Shown here: piece by piece, positions 1 through 7,993 of the stretch | Numbering within the stretch: position 1 is the first letter of the stretch | How the letters are laid out: each line of letters opens with the position of its first letter | NCBI GenBank assembly: GCA_009774765.1 | Contig: VSOK01000063.1 | Location: forward strand, 1 to 10,068 | From: Bacteroidales bacterium | GTDB lineage: Bacteria; Bacteroidota; Bacteroidia; Bacteroidales; UBA932 | Direction of reading: 5' to 3' | Length of the DNA: 10,068 nt | Translations under genes and position numbers: made by a program | Notes under the pieces: model-generated | The model's database searches: none | What the model saw: only the letters and a program-made list of their open reading frames with translations | Told to the model about the DNA's origin: nothing

Positions 1-624
1 GTCTTTCATACTGCCGAAAGGCTCATGGGCAAACAACGCTTCCGCAGCGGTTGCCGCATCGGCATAGAAAAGTTCCATCTCCCCCTCCGTATAGCCTTCC
101 GCAACAATGGCCACATCAATGCAGTCTTCAGGAGTTCCGCCCTTAAAAATATATCTGTGCGGCTCCGGAGACGGCTTTGCCCTATTTATCAATATATCGT
201 CAGGATTCACTGTATGTGTCATAGAAGCACTCACATTACCCTTGAAATCATAAAGTTCCACAGTAATTCCAGCCTTTGATGAAGGCATAGGAAGCAAAAA
301 GACATTTTCAAACGCCCTGCGTACATTTACAGCCTCCTCAGTAGCCTGCCACTCCTGGAAAAGCGTTGAGAATGACATCCTGTAAAGCACTTCGGAAGTC
401 AATGCGTCTTTCATGCAGATCTGCCCGTTTCCTTTGACCGGAACCTTGTCAAGATTGTGCCTTCGTCCGTACCATCCGTCGGACGCGCTCATGGCGTCAA
501 GATAAATTTCCTGTGTCCTGTCCGTTCCGGCAAAAATATAATCGACACGCAGAGTACCCGTCTGAGCAGAAGCCATCATCACCGCAGACAGAGCGAAAAA
601 AGCAGAAAAGAAAACGCGAAACAT
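1..624 (-). CDS. M64 family (IgA-peptidase-like) metallopeptidase, N-terminal part, runs off the window
   Basis: The first 208 residues of a secreted zinc metallopeptidase are present; the rest lies beyond base 1. Residues 1-20 form a signal peptide: a short basic start, a hydrophobic Phe/Ala/Leu core, and an ASA|Q cleavage site. Residues 22 to about 150 resemble the beta-rich N-terminal domain of Bacteroidota M64 proteins (segments YLDAMSASDGWYGRRHNLD and VELYDFKGN). The catalytic domain begins at about residue 165 with IDVAIVAEGYTEGEMELFYADA, the hallmark entry into the M64 fold. The zinc-binding HExxH motif should follow but is outside the window, so activity cannot be judged. Family members cut proteins outside the cytoplasm; IgA cleavage is known only for a founding member and should not be assumed here. 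The start ATG lies 3 bases after the stop of the upstream oxidoreductase, indicating co-transcription. The signal peptide supports this start over the Met pair at residues 16-17. Confidence 0.85.
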   Translation of the reverse strand, partial: MFRVFFSAFFALSAVMMASAQTGTLRVDYIFAGTDRTQEIYLDAMSASDGWYGRRHNLDKVPVKGNGQICMKDALTSEVLYRMSFSTLFQEWQATEEAVNVRRAFENVFLLPMPSSKAGITVELYDFKGNVSASMTHTVNPDDILINRAKPSPEPHRYIFKGGTPEDCIDVAIVAEGYTEGEMELFYADAATAAEALFAHEPFGSMKD

Positions 625-627
625 AAT

Positions 628-2172
628 CTATATTTTTGATGCACAATTGATCCCGTCAAGAGCAGACGACACGATGCCTCCGGCATATCCGGCACCCTCA
701 CCGCAAGGATAAAGTCCGGAGACCTGAATATGCTCAAGCGTATCCGGATCGCGCGGGATACGTACCGGAGAAGACGTCCTCGACTCCACACCGAGAAGCA
801 GAGCATCGTTGGTATAATATCCGCGCATTTTCTTGTTTCCTATTTCAGGAAAGGCATATTTCAGTCTCAATGAGACATTTTCCGGCAGCAGCTCGTGCAG
901 AGGAGCGTTTGCGACTCCAGGATGATACGAAGAAGCAGGAAGGTTCGCAGAGACGTTACGGCGGCAGAAATCCATCATCCTCTGTGCAGGGGCTTTCAAT
1001 GAGCCTGTAAAACCGAACATAGCGCGTTCTACATCCTTCTGGAAATTCAGCAAAGACAATGCTCCATATTTTGAATATTCAGGCACGTCTTCAGGCTCGA
1101 CACTTACCACTACCCCGGAATTCGCCCATTTTGAATTACGTGCGGAATTTGACATGCCGTTCAAGACAAGCTCGCCAGGAGCAGTAGCGGACGGCACGAG
1201 GATACCTCCCGGGCACATACAGAACGAAAAGACTCCCCTCCCTTCTATCTGCGTAACGAAAGAATACTCCGCCGCTGGCATAAACGGCTGATATTTGCCA
1301 TGATACTGTATTTTATTGATAAGGGACTGAGGGTGTTCGACACGCACTCCCAAAGCGAATCCTTTTGCCTGAATCTCCCATCCCTTGTTCTGGAACATCT
1401 CATATATGTCCCTTGCGGAATGGCCTGTAGCCAATATGACTTTCTTTGAACGGAAGACCGTCCCGCCGGTGCCTGGCTGTCCGGAAACGCTTACGGAAAA
1501 ACTGCCGTCACCATTTTTCACAATATCCGTAACACGGGAGTCAAAATGGTACTCCCCGCCGTGCTCCGTTATACATTTACGGATATTTTCAACAATGACT
1601 GGAAGGCGGTCGCTTCCTATATGCGGATGGGCATCTATCAGAATCGAAGGATCGGCTCCGAAAAGCACAAGCTGATGAAGGACTTCCCTTATATCTCCGC
1701 GTTTTGAAGACCTCGTGAAGAGTTTTCCGTCGGAAAAAGTACCCGCTCCCCCTTCTCCGAAACAATAGTTCGAATCAGGATTGACTTCACCTCCCTTTGA
1801 AAGGACAGCCATATCGAATTTGCGGGCGTGCACATCCTTGCCGCGCTCCAGAATGACCGGACGGAATCCTCTCATCAGAAGCTTGAGGGCGGCGAACATA
1901 CCGGCAGGGCCGGCTCCTACAATGATGACAGGCTCAGCAGAAGACACATCGGCATATTCATCCAGACGGTACTCCTCCATATCTTCACCAGCCTTGTAGG
2001 CATCTATCTTATATCTGTACAATATGTCATTGCGGGCATCCACGGACCTTCTTACAACCTTGCATTCCGCAACAGCCTTCGGAGCGACTCCAAGTGCCTT
2101 GGCGGCGGCAGCCACCATCTCTTCATACGTAAGTTCCTTGCCTATCGGCTTTGCTATTTCAATCGATTTCAT
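628..2172 (-). CDS. COG2509-type NAD(P)/FAD-dependent oxidoreductase
   Basis: A complete 514-residue flavoprotein. Residues 1-75 are the small N-terminal domain typical of this family, with the basic patch VVRRSVDARN at about residues 39-48. The dinucleotide-binding Rossmann motif VIIVGAGPAG is at residues 82-91, followed by the acidic end of the second strand (VILERG, about 106-111). A glycine-rich stretch, YCFGEGGAGTFSDGKL, lies in the middle of the protein. The C-terminal FAD-contact motif LYPCGEGAGYAGGIVSSALDGI falls at about residues 487-508. The length matches the family, which is annotated only as FAD-dependent dehydrogenase or oxidoreductase; the substrate is not established. There is no signal peptide, so it should be cytoplasmic. 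It lies 38 bases downstream of tsaD and 3 bases upstream of the M64 gene in the same direction. A weak purine-rich site (GAAGAT) precedes the ATG. Family assignment is firm; the reaction is unknown. Confidence 0.92.
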   Translation of the reverse strand: MKSIEIAKPIGKELTYEEMVAAAAKALGVAPKAVAECKVVRRSVDARNDILYRYKIDAYKAGEDMEEYRLDEYADVSSAEPVIIVGAGPAGMFAALKLLMRGFRPVILERGKDVHARKFDMAVLSKGGEVNPDSNYCFGEGGAGTFSDGKLFTRSSKRGDIREVLHQLVLFGADPSILIDAHPHIGSDRLPVIVENIRKCITEHGGEYHFDSRVTDIVKNGDGSFSVSVSGQPGTGGTVFRSKKVILATGHSARDIYEMFQNKGWEIQAKGFALGVRVEHPQSLINKIQYHGKYQPFMPAAEYSFVTQIEGRGVFSFCMCPGGILVPSATAPGELVLNGMSNSARNSKWANSGVVVSVEPEDVPEYSKYGALSLLNFQKDVERAMFGFTGSLKAPAQRMMDFCRRNVSANLPASSYHPGVANAPLHELLPENVSLRLKYAFPEIGNKKMRGYYTNDALLLGVESRTSSPVRIPRDPDTLEHIQVSGLYPCGEGAGYAGGIVSSALDGINCASKI

Positions 2173-2186
2173 AGATCTTCATTCAG

Positions 2187-2202
2187 GTCATCCGCGGATG
2201 AC
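2187..2202. repeat. 16-base perfect palindrome between tsaD and the oxidoreductase
   Basis: GTCATCCGCGGATGAC reads the same on both strands. It sits 8 bases after the tsaD stop and 14 bases before the oxidoreductase start. In RNA it could fold as a 6-bp stem (GUCAUC/GAUGAC) with a CGCG loop. No T-run follows on the minus strand, so it is not a standard intrinsic terminator. It could be an mRNA processing or stabilising hairpin, a protein-binding site, or chance. Confidence 0.5.
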
Positions 2203-2210
2203 GGTCAACA

Positions 2211-3233
2211 TTAAAAATCAGCGATACGGGACACAGGAGCGACGGAAAGGTCTGTCCTTCCCCCGTTGAGATAATGGAAATATCCCGCTATCGCAATCAT
2301 AGCGGCATTGTCAGTAGTGAATTTGAATTCAGGAAGCCAGGTGTTCCATCCACGTTTCCTTCCCTCTTCAGTTATGGCCGTCCTCAGACCGCTGTTGGCG
2401 GACACTCCGCCTCCGATTGTTATCTCCTTGATGCCGGTATGCCTGGAAGCCTTTACAAGCTTGTCCATAAGTATCTCGATAAGAGTCCTCTGGAAACTTG
2501 CGCATATATCCTCCTTGTTTTTTTCCATAAAGTCAGGGTCAAGGGCAATCTGGTCCCTTACAAAATAGAGAAGAGACGTCTTGACACCGCTGAAGCTGTA
2601 GTCGAATCCAGGGATATGCGGTTTGGAGAAACTGAATCTGTACGGGTCGCCTGATTTTGCAAGACGGTCAACCACAGGCCCTCCAGGATAGCCCAGCCCC
2701 ATCATCTTCGAGCATTTGTCAAAAGCCTCACCTACGGCATCGTCTATTGTCTGGCCGAGTATTTCAAAATCCAGCGGGCTGTTGACCTTCACTATCTGTG
2801 AATTTCCTCCTGATACCAGCAGGCACAGATAAGGGAATGAAGGCTGCCTGTTGTCACTGTCATACTGCTTTATGAAATTGGCAAGGACGTGTCCCTGCAG
2901 ATGGTTGACTTCGACAAGAGGCTTGCCGAGAGCCACAGAAAGCCCTTTTGCGAAAGAGGTGCCGACAAGCAGCGATCCAAGAAGCCCCGGACCGCGAGTG
3001 AACGCGATCGCGGTGATGTCTGAAGCTTTGATCCCGGCCCTGTCTATGGCCTGGCTGACCACAGGCACGATATTGAGCTGATGGGCGCGTGAAGCAAGTT
3101 CAGGTATCACTCCGCCGTATGCCTTATGCACATCCTGGCTCGCGAGTACATTTGAAAGCAGGTACCCGTCCTTTATGACCGCAGCCGATGTGTCATCACA
3201 AGAAGACTCTATTCCTAATATTATATCCGCCAT
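2211..3233 (-). CDS. tsaD: tRNA N6-adenosine threonylcarbamoyltransferase TsaD
   Basis: TsaD transfers the threonylcarbamoyl group from threonylcarbamoyl-AMP to N6 of A37 in ANN-decoding tRNAs, working in the cytoplasm with TsaB and TsaE (neither is in this window). The 340-residue length is normal for the family. Visible motifs are GIESSCDDT (7-15), the metal-binding HLQGH with His111 and His115, LLVSGGNSQIV (139-148), the long family stretch DDAVGEAFDKCSKMMGLGYPGGP (164-186), GGGVSAN (274-280), and TTDNAAMIA with the metal-ligand Asp308. An upstream in-frame ATG at 3275 would add a 14-residue hydrophobic extension that TsaD proteins lack. I chose the ATG at 3233 because MADIILGIESSCDDT matches the usual TsaD start and puts the metal histidines at the same numbers as in E. 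coli. It leads the leftward cluster and is divergent from tamB. Confidence 0.96.
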   Translation of the reverse strand: MADIILGIESSCDDTSAAVIKDGYLLSNVLASQDVHKAYGGVIPELASRAHQLNIVPVVSQAIDRAGIKASDITAIAFTRGPGLLGSLLVGTSFAKGLSVALGKPLVEVNHLQGHVLANFIKQYDSDNRQPSFPYLCLLVSGGNSQIVKVNSPLDFEILGQTIDDAVGEAFDKCSKMMGLGYPGGPVVDRLAKSGDPYRFSFSKPHIPGFDYSFSGVKTSLLYFVRDQIALDPDFMEKNKEDICASFQRTLIEILMDKLVKASRHTGIKEITIGGGVSANSGLRTAITEEGRKRGWNTWLPEFKFTTDNAAMIAIAGYFHYLNGGRTDLSVAPVSRIADF

Positions 3234-3312
3234 AGCAATTATTGTAAATCCCGTCAAAAACACAGGATAAGGCATATTGTTTGAATAAACCCGTCATCCT
3301 GAAGCGGGACCG

Positions 3313-3320
3313 CAAAATTA
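3313..3320 (-). promoter_or_regulatory. candidate -7 box for tsaD transcription
   Basis: On the minus strand this reads TAATTTTG, an exact match to the Bacteroidota -7 consensus TAnnTTTG. It would give a leader of about 70 bases before the chosen tsaD ATG. I see no clear TTTG -33 element at the expected 19-21-base spacing, so the call rests on the -7 box and its position in the divergent intergenic region. Confidence 0.4.
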
Positions 3321-3343
3321 CGATTTTTATCGGATATTTTTAT

Positions 3344-3381
3344 TATTTTTGCGAGTTGGCTTGGAATCAGTTTGATTTTTG
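3344..3381 (+). promoter_or_regulatory. candidate promoter region for the tamB operon
   Basis: There are two overlapping possibilities. TATTTTTG at 3344-3351 is an exact TAnnTTTG -7 box, but a good -33 TTTG is not visible upstream. Alternatively, TTTG at 3348-3351 could be the -33 element for GATTTTTG at 3374-3381, with a 22-base spacer and one mismatch in the -7 box; this would give a short leader of about 15 bases. Both sites are AT-rich and lie between the divergent tsaD and tamB starts. Start-site mapping would be needed to choose between them. Confidence 0.4.
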
Positions 3382-3390
3382 TCATTAGCG

Positions 3391-3405
3391 GGATAGAAAG
3401 TCTTG
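3391..3405 (+). promoter_or_regulatory. ribosome-binding site and TTG start of tamB
   Basis: The purine-rich GGATAGAAAG (3391-3400) precedes TTG at 3403-3405 by 2 bases. The in-frame stop TAG at 3394-3396 rules out any longer start, and the transmembrane anchor would be lost from any shorter ATG start. Together these force TTG, or another rare codon very close by. Confidence 0.6.
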
Positions 3406-6400
3406 GTAAAGAAGATACTTAAAATATTCTGGTTTACGGCACTGGCTATAGCGGTGCTTATATATGCAGGGATTCTGCTGATGCAGACCCCGCGGGTACA
3501 GACATTCATGACAAGACTTGCGGCGGAATTCGTATCAAACAATTTCATAGATGCAGACATCCGGCTCGGAAAGATTCTCATCAAGCCTTTCAATACCATA
3601 ATCCTTAGAAACGTCACGGTAGTGGACAGGAATCCCTACCTTGTGGACACCGATACCCTCAGCATAAAGGAGGACATAGAAAAATTCCGGAAAATAGGGA
3701 ACACTCCTGTAGACACCCTTTTCAGCGCAAGAGACATAGTGGTAGGCTTTTCACTGCGCGGACTGCTTGGAGGAAGTATGGAGTTCGACAGGGCATATAT
3801 AAGCAATGCCGTATTCAATCTTGTCCTCGAGGACGGAAAATCATCCACGAATCTGACAAGAATGTTCCGTATCAGCAAAAAGAACAAGGAGAGTTCAGGA
3901 AAAGAAATCTTCCATCTGAAAAGCGTAGAGCTGGACAGCATACGGTTCACAATGAAGAACTATACCAGCGGCGGTCCGGAATCCCCGGAGAGCGGCATTG
4001 ACTGGAACGACCTTGACGTCAGCGATATATCAATCCGTGGACGCCACCTCAGGATGGTGGGCAAAGTAATGAGCGGAGAGCTTGACAGGCTGTCGTTCAA
4101 AGAAAAAAGCGGATATGTCTGCCATTCAATATCGGGAAGAACAAAGACAGGAGCCGGCCAGTCAATCATCGAGGACCTGAGGCTGTCCGACCCGTGGAGC
4201 AACATATACATACGTGAATTCGATATGCTATATGAAAGCGAGGAGGATTTCTCCGAATACGTGGACAAGGTCACAATGGCCGGTGAAATAGATTCCGCGA
4301 GAGTAAGCTTCAAGACCCTTTCGTATTTCGTCCCGTCCCTTTCCGGCAACAGCCTTACGCTTGACATAGAAGGCTCTGTAAGGGGAACCGTCAATGACTT
4401 TGATGTAAGGCATATACATTTTTCCACTCCGAACGGCAACCTCTCAGGAAACATAAAAGGACATATTTCAGATATGATAGAGCCTGAGAGAATGGATATG
4501 GACCTGGATATGACTGGATTCCGTTTCACTACAAGGGAAATGGAAAAGTTCATAGAGAGTTTCGCCCCGGGAACGGACACCGGTCTCGGGAAATATGCCT
4601 CAGGAAAGATGTTCAATATGGACGCTACTATGAAAGGGCAGCTGAATTCACTCAATGTCAAAGCGGACATCGGCTCACGCATCGGAGCAGTCAATACGGA
4701 CATAAACCTGTACAACCTTATAGCATCAGGCAAACCTGTGGGAATCAGAGGAGTCCTGCAGACTGATGACCTTGTTCTTCAGGGCTTTCTTCCTGGGATT
4801 CCGGTCAGAGAGTGTTCTCTTGTCACCGGGGTCAACGCTGAACTCGGAACCAATATCAATGTGTCTATCGATTCCCTTAAAATAAGCAGACTCAATTTCA
4901 ACGGCTATGACTACAAAGGAATAGCCGCGGCAGGCGTGCTTTCAGGGAACAGGTTTGACGGGAAGGTAATCTGCAATGACCCGAACCTCAATTTCCTCTT
5001 CCAGGGAATTTTCTCATTCCCTTCAAAGGAGAGCAACGCATTGTACCGGTTCTATGCAAATATCGGATATGCGGACCTGTATGCATTGAACATAGACAAA
5101 AGAGGACGTTCAAAGATACGTCTGCAGACAAGCGCGAACTTTACCGGAAAGCCATCAGGTGACATTCTCGGAGACATAGACGTCGCCAACATCATATTGG
5201 AGCACAACTCGTCGAAATATGATATCGGCAACATAAAGATTTCATCATATACAGGCAACGGGCAATACAGGATCAGACTGGCATCGGGATTTGCGGAAGG
5301 CCAGTACACAGGCACGGCACCTATAACCTCATTCATCAGGGACGTGCAGGACATCACTGTCAAGAAGGAGATTCCGGCATTGTTTGAAAATCCAGTATTC
5401 CAGTGGAAAGGAGAAAGCTACAACCTTTCTTTCAGGACTCTGAAGACCATGGACCTCCTGTCTTTCCTTGCTCCAGGCATGTATATAGCGGAAAACTCCA
5501 CAATCGACATCTCCGTCAACCCTCAGGGAGAGCTCACGGGAAAGATGAAGTCACAGAGAGTCGCATATAACGAGCACTACATAAAGGATGCGGAACTGGA
5601 TATGGACAACAAGAACGGCAACATCTCCGGAAGACTGTCCAGCGGAAGCATAAATGCGGCATCATTCATACTTCAGAACAACATAATCGACATATTCGCG
5701 GACGAGAACCACGTCGGTATCGGATTTTCGTACGAGAATGACGGTGACCTTGAGAACAAAGGGGAAATCATCAGCATCTGCGACATTTCAAGGGAAGAGG
5801 ACGGACAGCTCCTGTACAGGATCGAAGTGCTCCCTTCCAGCATATATCTGAATTCGGATGAATGGAATATCTATCAGTCCGAAGCCGCTGTCAAAGGAAA
5901 GGATATAAGCATCAGGAACATAGAGCTGAGAAGCGGAGAGCAGTCGATAACCGCAACAGGAGGAATGTCCCAGGAAAAGAGTGACACCCTGACCGTAAAT
6001 ATGAACAGCTTTGACCTGTCGATATTCAACAATCTGATCAAGAAGAATCTCGACCTGAAAGGCAAAGCCACAGGCCAGGCGATGATAACCTCCCCTGCCT
6101 CCCAAAGAGGACTGCTCGTAGACTTCATCTGCGACTCCACCAGCATCGGAGGGACAAAAGTCGGCAACATATCGATAGCAAGCCGCTGGAACCAGAATTA
6201 CAAACGGTTCGACATCCTGCTTTCCAACGATGTCTACGGCAAGAAGACGATAAATCTCAGCGGAAACTACTCCCCATCCCTCAACCGTCTGGAAATGACC
6301 GCCGGGCTGGACAGCATAGACATCGGATTCGTCAGACCTTTCCTTGAAGATATTTTCACTGATATCAGCGGACATATATCGGGAAATATCACAGCCGAGG

Positions 6401-7989
6401 GACCTTTGGACAACCTTGACATCAGCAGCAGCAACACCAGCATCGATGACGCATACCTGAAAATAGGATACACGAATGTCGGATATTCCGTAAAAGGACC
6501 TTTCCATATAGACAATCTCGGAGTATATTTTGATGACATAGTGCTGTCGGACAGGCACGGCAACACAGGAAAAGTAACCGGTAAAATCGGCTATGACCAT
6601 TTCAGGAACATAAATTTCGACACAAGGATAGATGTCAACAGGATCGAAGCCATAGATCTTACAGAAAAGGAAAGCGACATATTCTACGGCCATCTTTTCG
6701 CCACAGGAAACGTGTCGATTACCGGACCGTTGAGTTCAATCCTCCTCTCCGCCGACGCATCCACGTCAAGGGCAGGCAACATACATATCCCGATACCGTC
6801 ATCCCTCAATGCCGGTTCGACCGACCTTCTCAAATTCAAGGAGGAGGAGAAGTTCGAGGAGATAGACCCGTACGAGGAGATGATGAACAGGATGAAAAAG
6901 CAGAAGGCACTTTCAAGCGACTTCGCACTCAAGCTGAGAGTCTCGACAAATCCTGAAGTTGAAGCACACGTGGAAATAGACAAGGCCAGCGGCAATACCC
7001 TTTCCGGACGCGGAACCGGAACCATAGAGCTTGACCTGAGGCCGAGCACGGAGACATTCGACATCAAGGGAGACTACACCATAAGCAGCGGAAACGTCCA
7101 TTTCGTAGCGTTGGGCATCGCAGCAAGGGATTTCATCATAGATGAAGGCAGCTCGATAAGGTTCAACGGGGACATAATGGAAAGTACCCTGAACATCGGG
7201 GCTACCTACAGGACAAAGGCATCGCTGTCGACACTGATAGCAGACACGGCATCAGTAGCCAACAGACGTGTGGTGGAATGCGGAATACGCATAACTGAAA
7301 AGATAAGCAACCCGCGCCTGAGCTTCTCCATCAATATACCGGACATAGACCCGATGGTAAAGGCAAGGGTGGAAAGCGCGCTCAGCACGGAGGACAAGGT
7401 GCAGAAACAGTTCCTGTCGCTTCTGCTCACCAACAGCTTCCTTCCTGATGAACAGTCCGGAATTGTGAACAACTCGTCGATGCTGTATTCGAATATGACC
7501 GAAATAATGGCAAGCCAGCTGAACAACATCTTCCAGAAGCTGAACATTCCTCTCGATTTGGGGCTGAGCTACCAGCAGAACAACAGAGGATACAACATAT
7601 TCGATGTCGCCGTGTCCACCCAACTGTTCAACAACAGGGTGGTCGTCAACGGCAACATAGGCAACAGGCAATACCGGACAAGCGGCTCTGGCAGCGATGT
7701 GGTAGGAGACATTGACATAGAGATCAAGCTGGACCGTCCGGGAGCATTGAGACTCAACCTGTTCTCGCATTCGGCAGACCAGTATTCCAATTATCTGGAC
7801 AACTCCCAGCGCAATGGAGTCGGTCTTACCTATCAGCAGGAATTCAACAAGTTCAGCCAATTTGTGAAGCTGCTGTTCGCCAGCAGGAAAAAGAAGGAGG
7901 AAGCTGAATTCGAAGCTGTGAAAGCGGCACAAAATGAAGAAAAGGTCAGAATACAAATTGAGGCCAAGGACAAAAACAGAAAAAGATAA
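3403..7989 (+). CDS. tamB: TamB-family translocation/assembly protein (TTG start)
   Basis: A 1528-residue inner-membrane-anchored periplasmic protein of the TamB/AsmA-like superfamily. These proteins form a long hydrophobic beta-groove bridging to the outer membrane, and are linked to outer-membrane protein assembly and phospholipid transport with a TamA-type partner (TamL in Bacteroidota). Residues 8-27 are the transmembrane anchor after a basic VKKILK start. Residues about 30-1050 are repetitive beta-strand material. The C-terminal DUF490/TamB domain covers about 1080-1490, including ISSGNVHFVALGIAARDFII, LSLLLTNSFLP and LDLGLSYQQNN. A charged segment lies at about 1144-1168, and the last 34 residues are very rich in Lys, Glu and Arg. 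It is longer than E. coli TamB (about 1260) but usual for Bacteroidota. The start is TTG: an in-frame TAG ends just 6 bases upstream, the next ATG (residue 27) would delete the anchor, and GGATAGAAAG provides a ribosome site. It heads the rightward operon. Confidence 0.93.
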   Translation: MVKKILKIFWFTALAIAVLIYAGILLMQTPRVQTFMTRLAAEFVSNNFIDADIRLGKILIKPFNTIILRNVTVVDRNPYLVDTDTLSIKEDIEKFRKIGNTPVDTLFSARDIVVGFSLRGLLGGSMEFDRAYISNAVFNLVLEDGKSSTNLTRMFRISKKNKESSGKEIFHLKSVELDSIRFTMKNYTSGGPESPESGIDWNDLDVSDISIRGRHLRMVGKVMSGELDRLSFKEKSGYVCHSISGRTKTGAGQSIIEDLRLSDPWSNIYIREFDMLYESEEDFSEYVDKVTMAGEIDSARVSFKTLSYFVPSLSGNSLTLDIEGSVRGTVNDFDVRHIHFSTPNGNLSGNIKGHISDMIEPERMDMDLDMTGFRFTTREMEKFIESFAPGTDTGLGKYASGKMFNMDATMKGQLNSLNVKADIGSRIGAVNTDINLYNLIASGKPVGIRGVLQTDDLVLQGFLPGIPVRECSLVTGVNAELGTNINVSIDSLKISRLNFNGYDYKGIAAAGVLSGNRFDGKVICNDPNLNFLFQGIFSFPSKESNALYRFYANIGYADLYALNIDKRGRSKIRLQTSANFTGKPSGDILGDIDVANIILEHNSSKYDIGNIKISSYTGNGQYRIRLASGFAEGQYTGTAPITSFIRDVQDITVKKEIPALFENPVFQWKGESYNLSFRTLKTMDLLSFLAPGMYIAENSTIDISVNPQGELTGKMKSQRVAYNEHYIKDAELDMDNKNGNISGRLSSGSINAASFILQNNIIDIFADENHVGIGFSYENDGDLENKGEIISICDISREEDGQLLYRIEVLPSSIYLNSDEWNIYQSEAAVKGKDISIRNIELRSGEQSITATGGMSQEKSDTLTVNMNSFDLSIFNNLIKKNLDLKGKATGQAMITSPASQRGLLVDFICDSTSIGGTKVGNISIASRWNQNYKRFDILLSNDVYGKKTINLSGNYSPSLNRLEMTAGLDSIDIGFVRPFLEDIFTDISGHISGNITAEGPLDNLDISSSNTSIDDAYLKIGYTNVGYSVKGPFHIDNLGVYFDDIVLSDRHGNTGKVTGKIGYDHFRNINFDTRIDVNRIEAIDLTEKESDIFYGHLFATGNVSITGPLSSILLSADASTSRAGNIHIPIPSSLNAGSTDLLKFKEEEKFEEIDPYEEMMNRMKKQKALSSDFALKLRVSTNPEVEAHVEIDKASGNTLSGRGTGTIELDLRPSTETFDIKGDYTISSGNVHFVALGIAARDFIIDEGSSIRFNGDIMESTLNIGATYRTKASLSTLIADTASVANRRVVECGIRITEKISNPRLSFSINIPDIDPMVKARVESALSTEDKVQKQFLSLLLTNSFLPDEQSGIVNNSSMLYSNMTEIMASQLNNIFQKLNIPLDLGLSYQQNNRGYNIFDVAVSTQLFNNRVVVNGNIGNRQYRTSGSGSDVVGDIDIEIKLDRPGALRLNLFSHSADQYSNYLDNSQRNGVGLTYQQEFNKFSQFVKLLFASRKKKEEAEFEAVKAAQNEEKVRIQIEAKDKNRKR

Positions 7990-7993
7990 GGAA

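Noticed and set aside
3234..3275. 14-residue N-terminal extension of TsaD from an upstream ATG
   Set aside because: Family members start at the MADIILGIESS position, and the metal histidines take standard numbering only with the shorter start.
3289..3308. CCCG...CGGG inverted repeat in the divergent intergenic region, considered as a terminator
   Set aside because: Only a 4-5 bp stem with an 11-base loop and no proper U-run; it also lies in the expected tsaD leader, where a terminator would make little sense.
3960..4733. 257-residue open frame on the minus strand inside tamB
   Set aside because: Low-complexity Ser/Pro/Leu-rich translation with no motif; it is antisense to tamB.
5788..6693. 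301-residue open frame on the minus strand inside tamB
   Set aside because: Antisense to a strong coding frame, with no recognisable domain and a Val/Tyr/Cys-rich composition. It reflects the codon bias of tamB, which rarely uses codons whose complements are stops.
7934..7993. Upstream in-frame ATG that would extend the methyltransferase by 20 residues into tamB
   Set aside because: The extension is charged and unlike the family N-terminus. The ATG at 7994 has an AAGG site and begins just before the first conserved strand.
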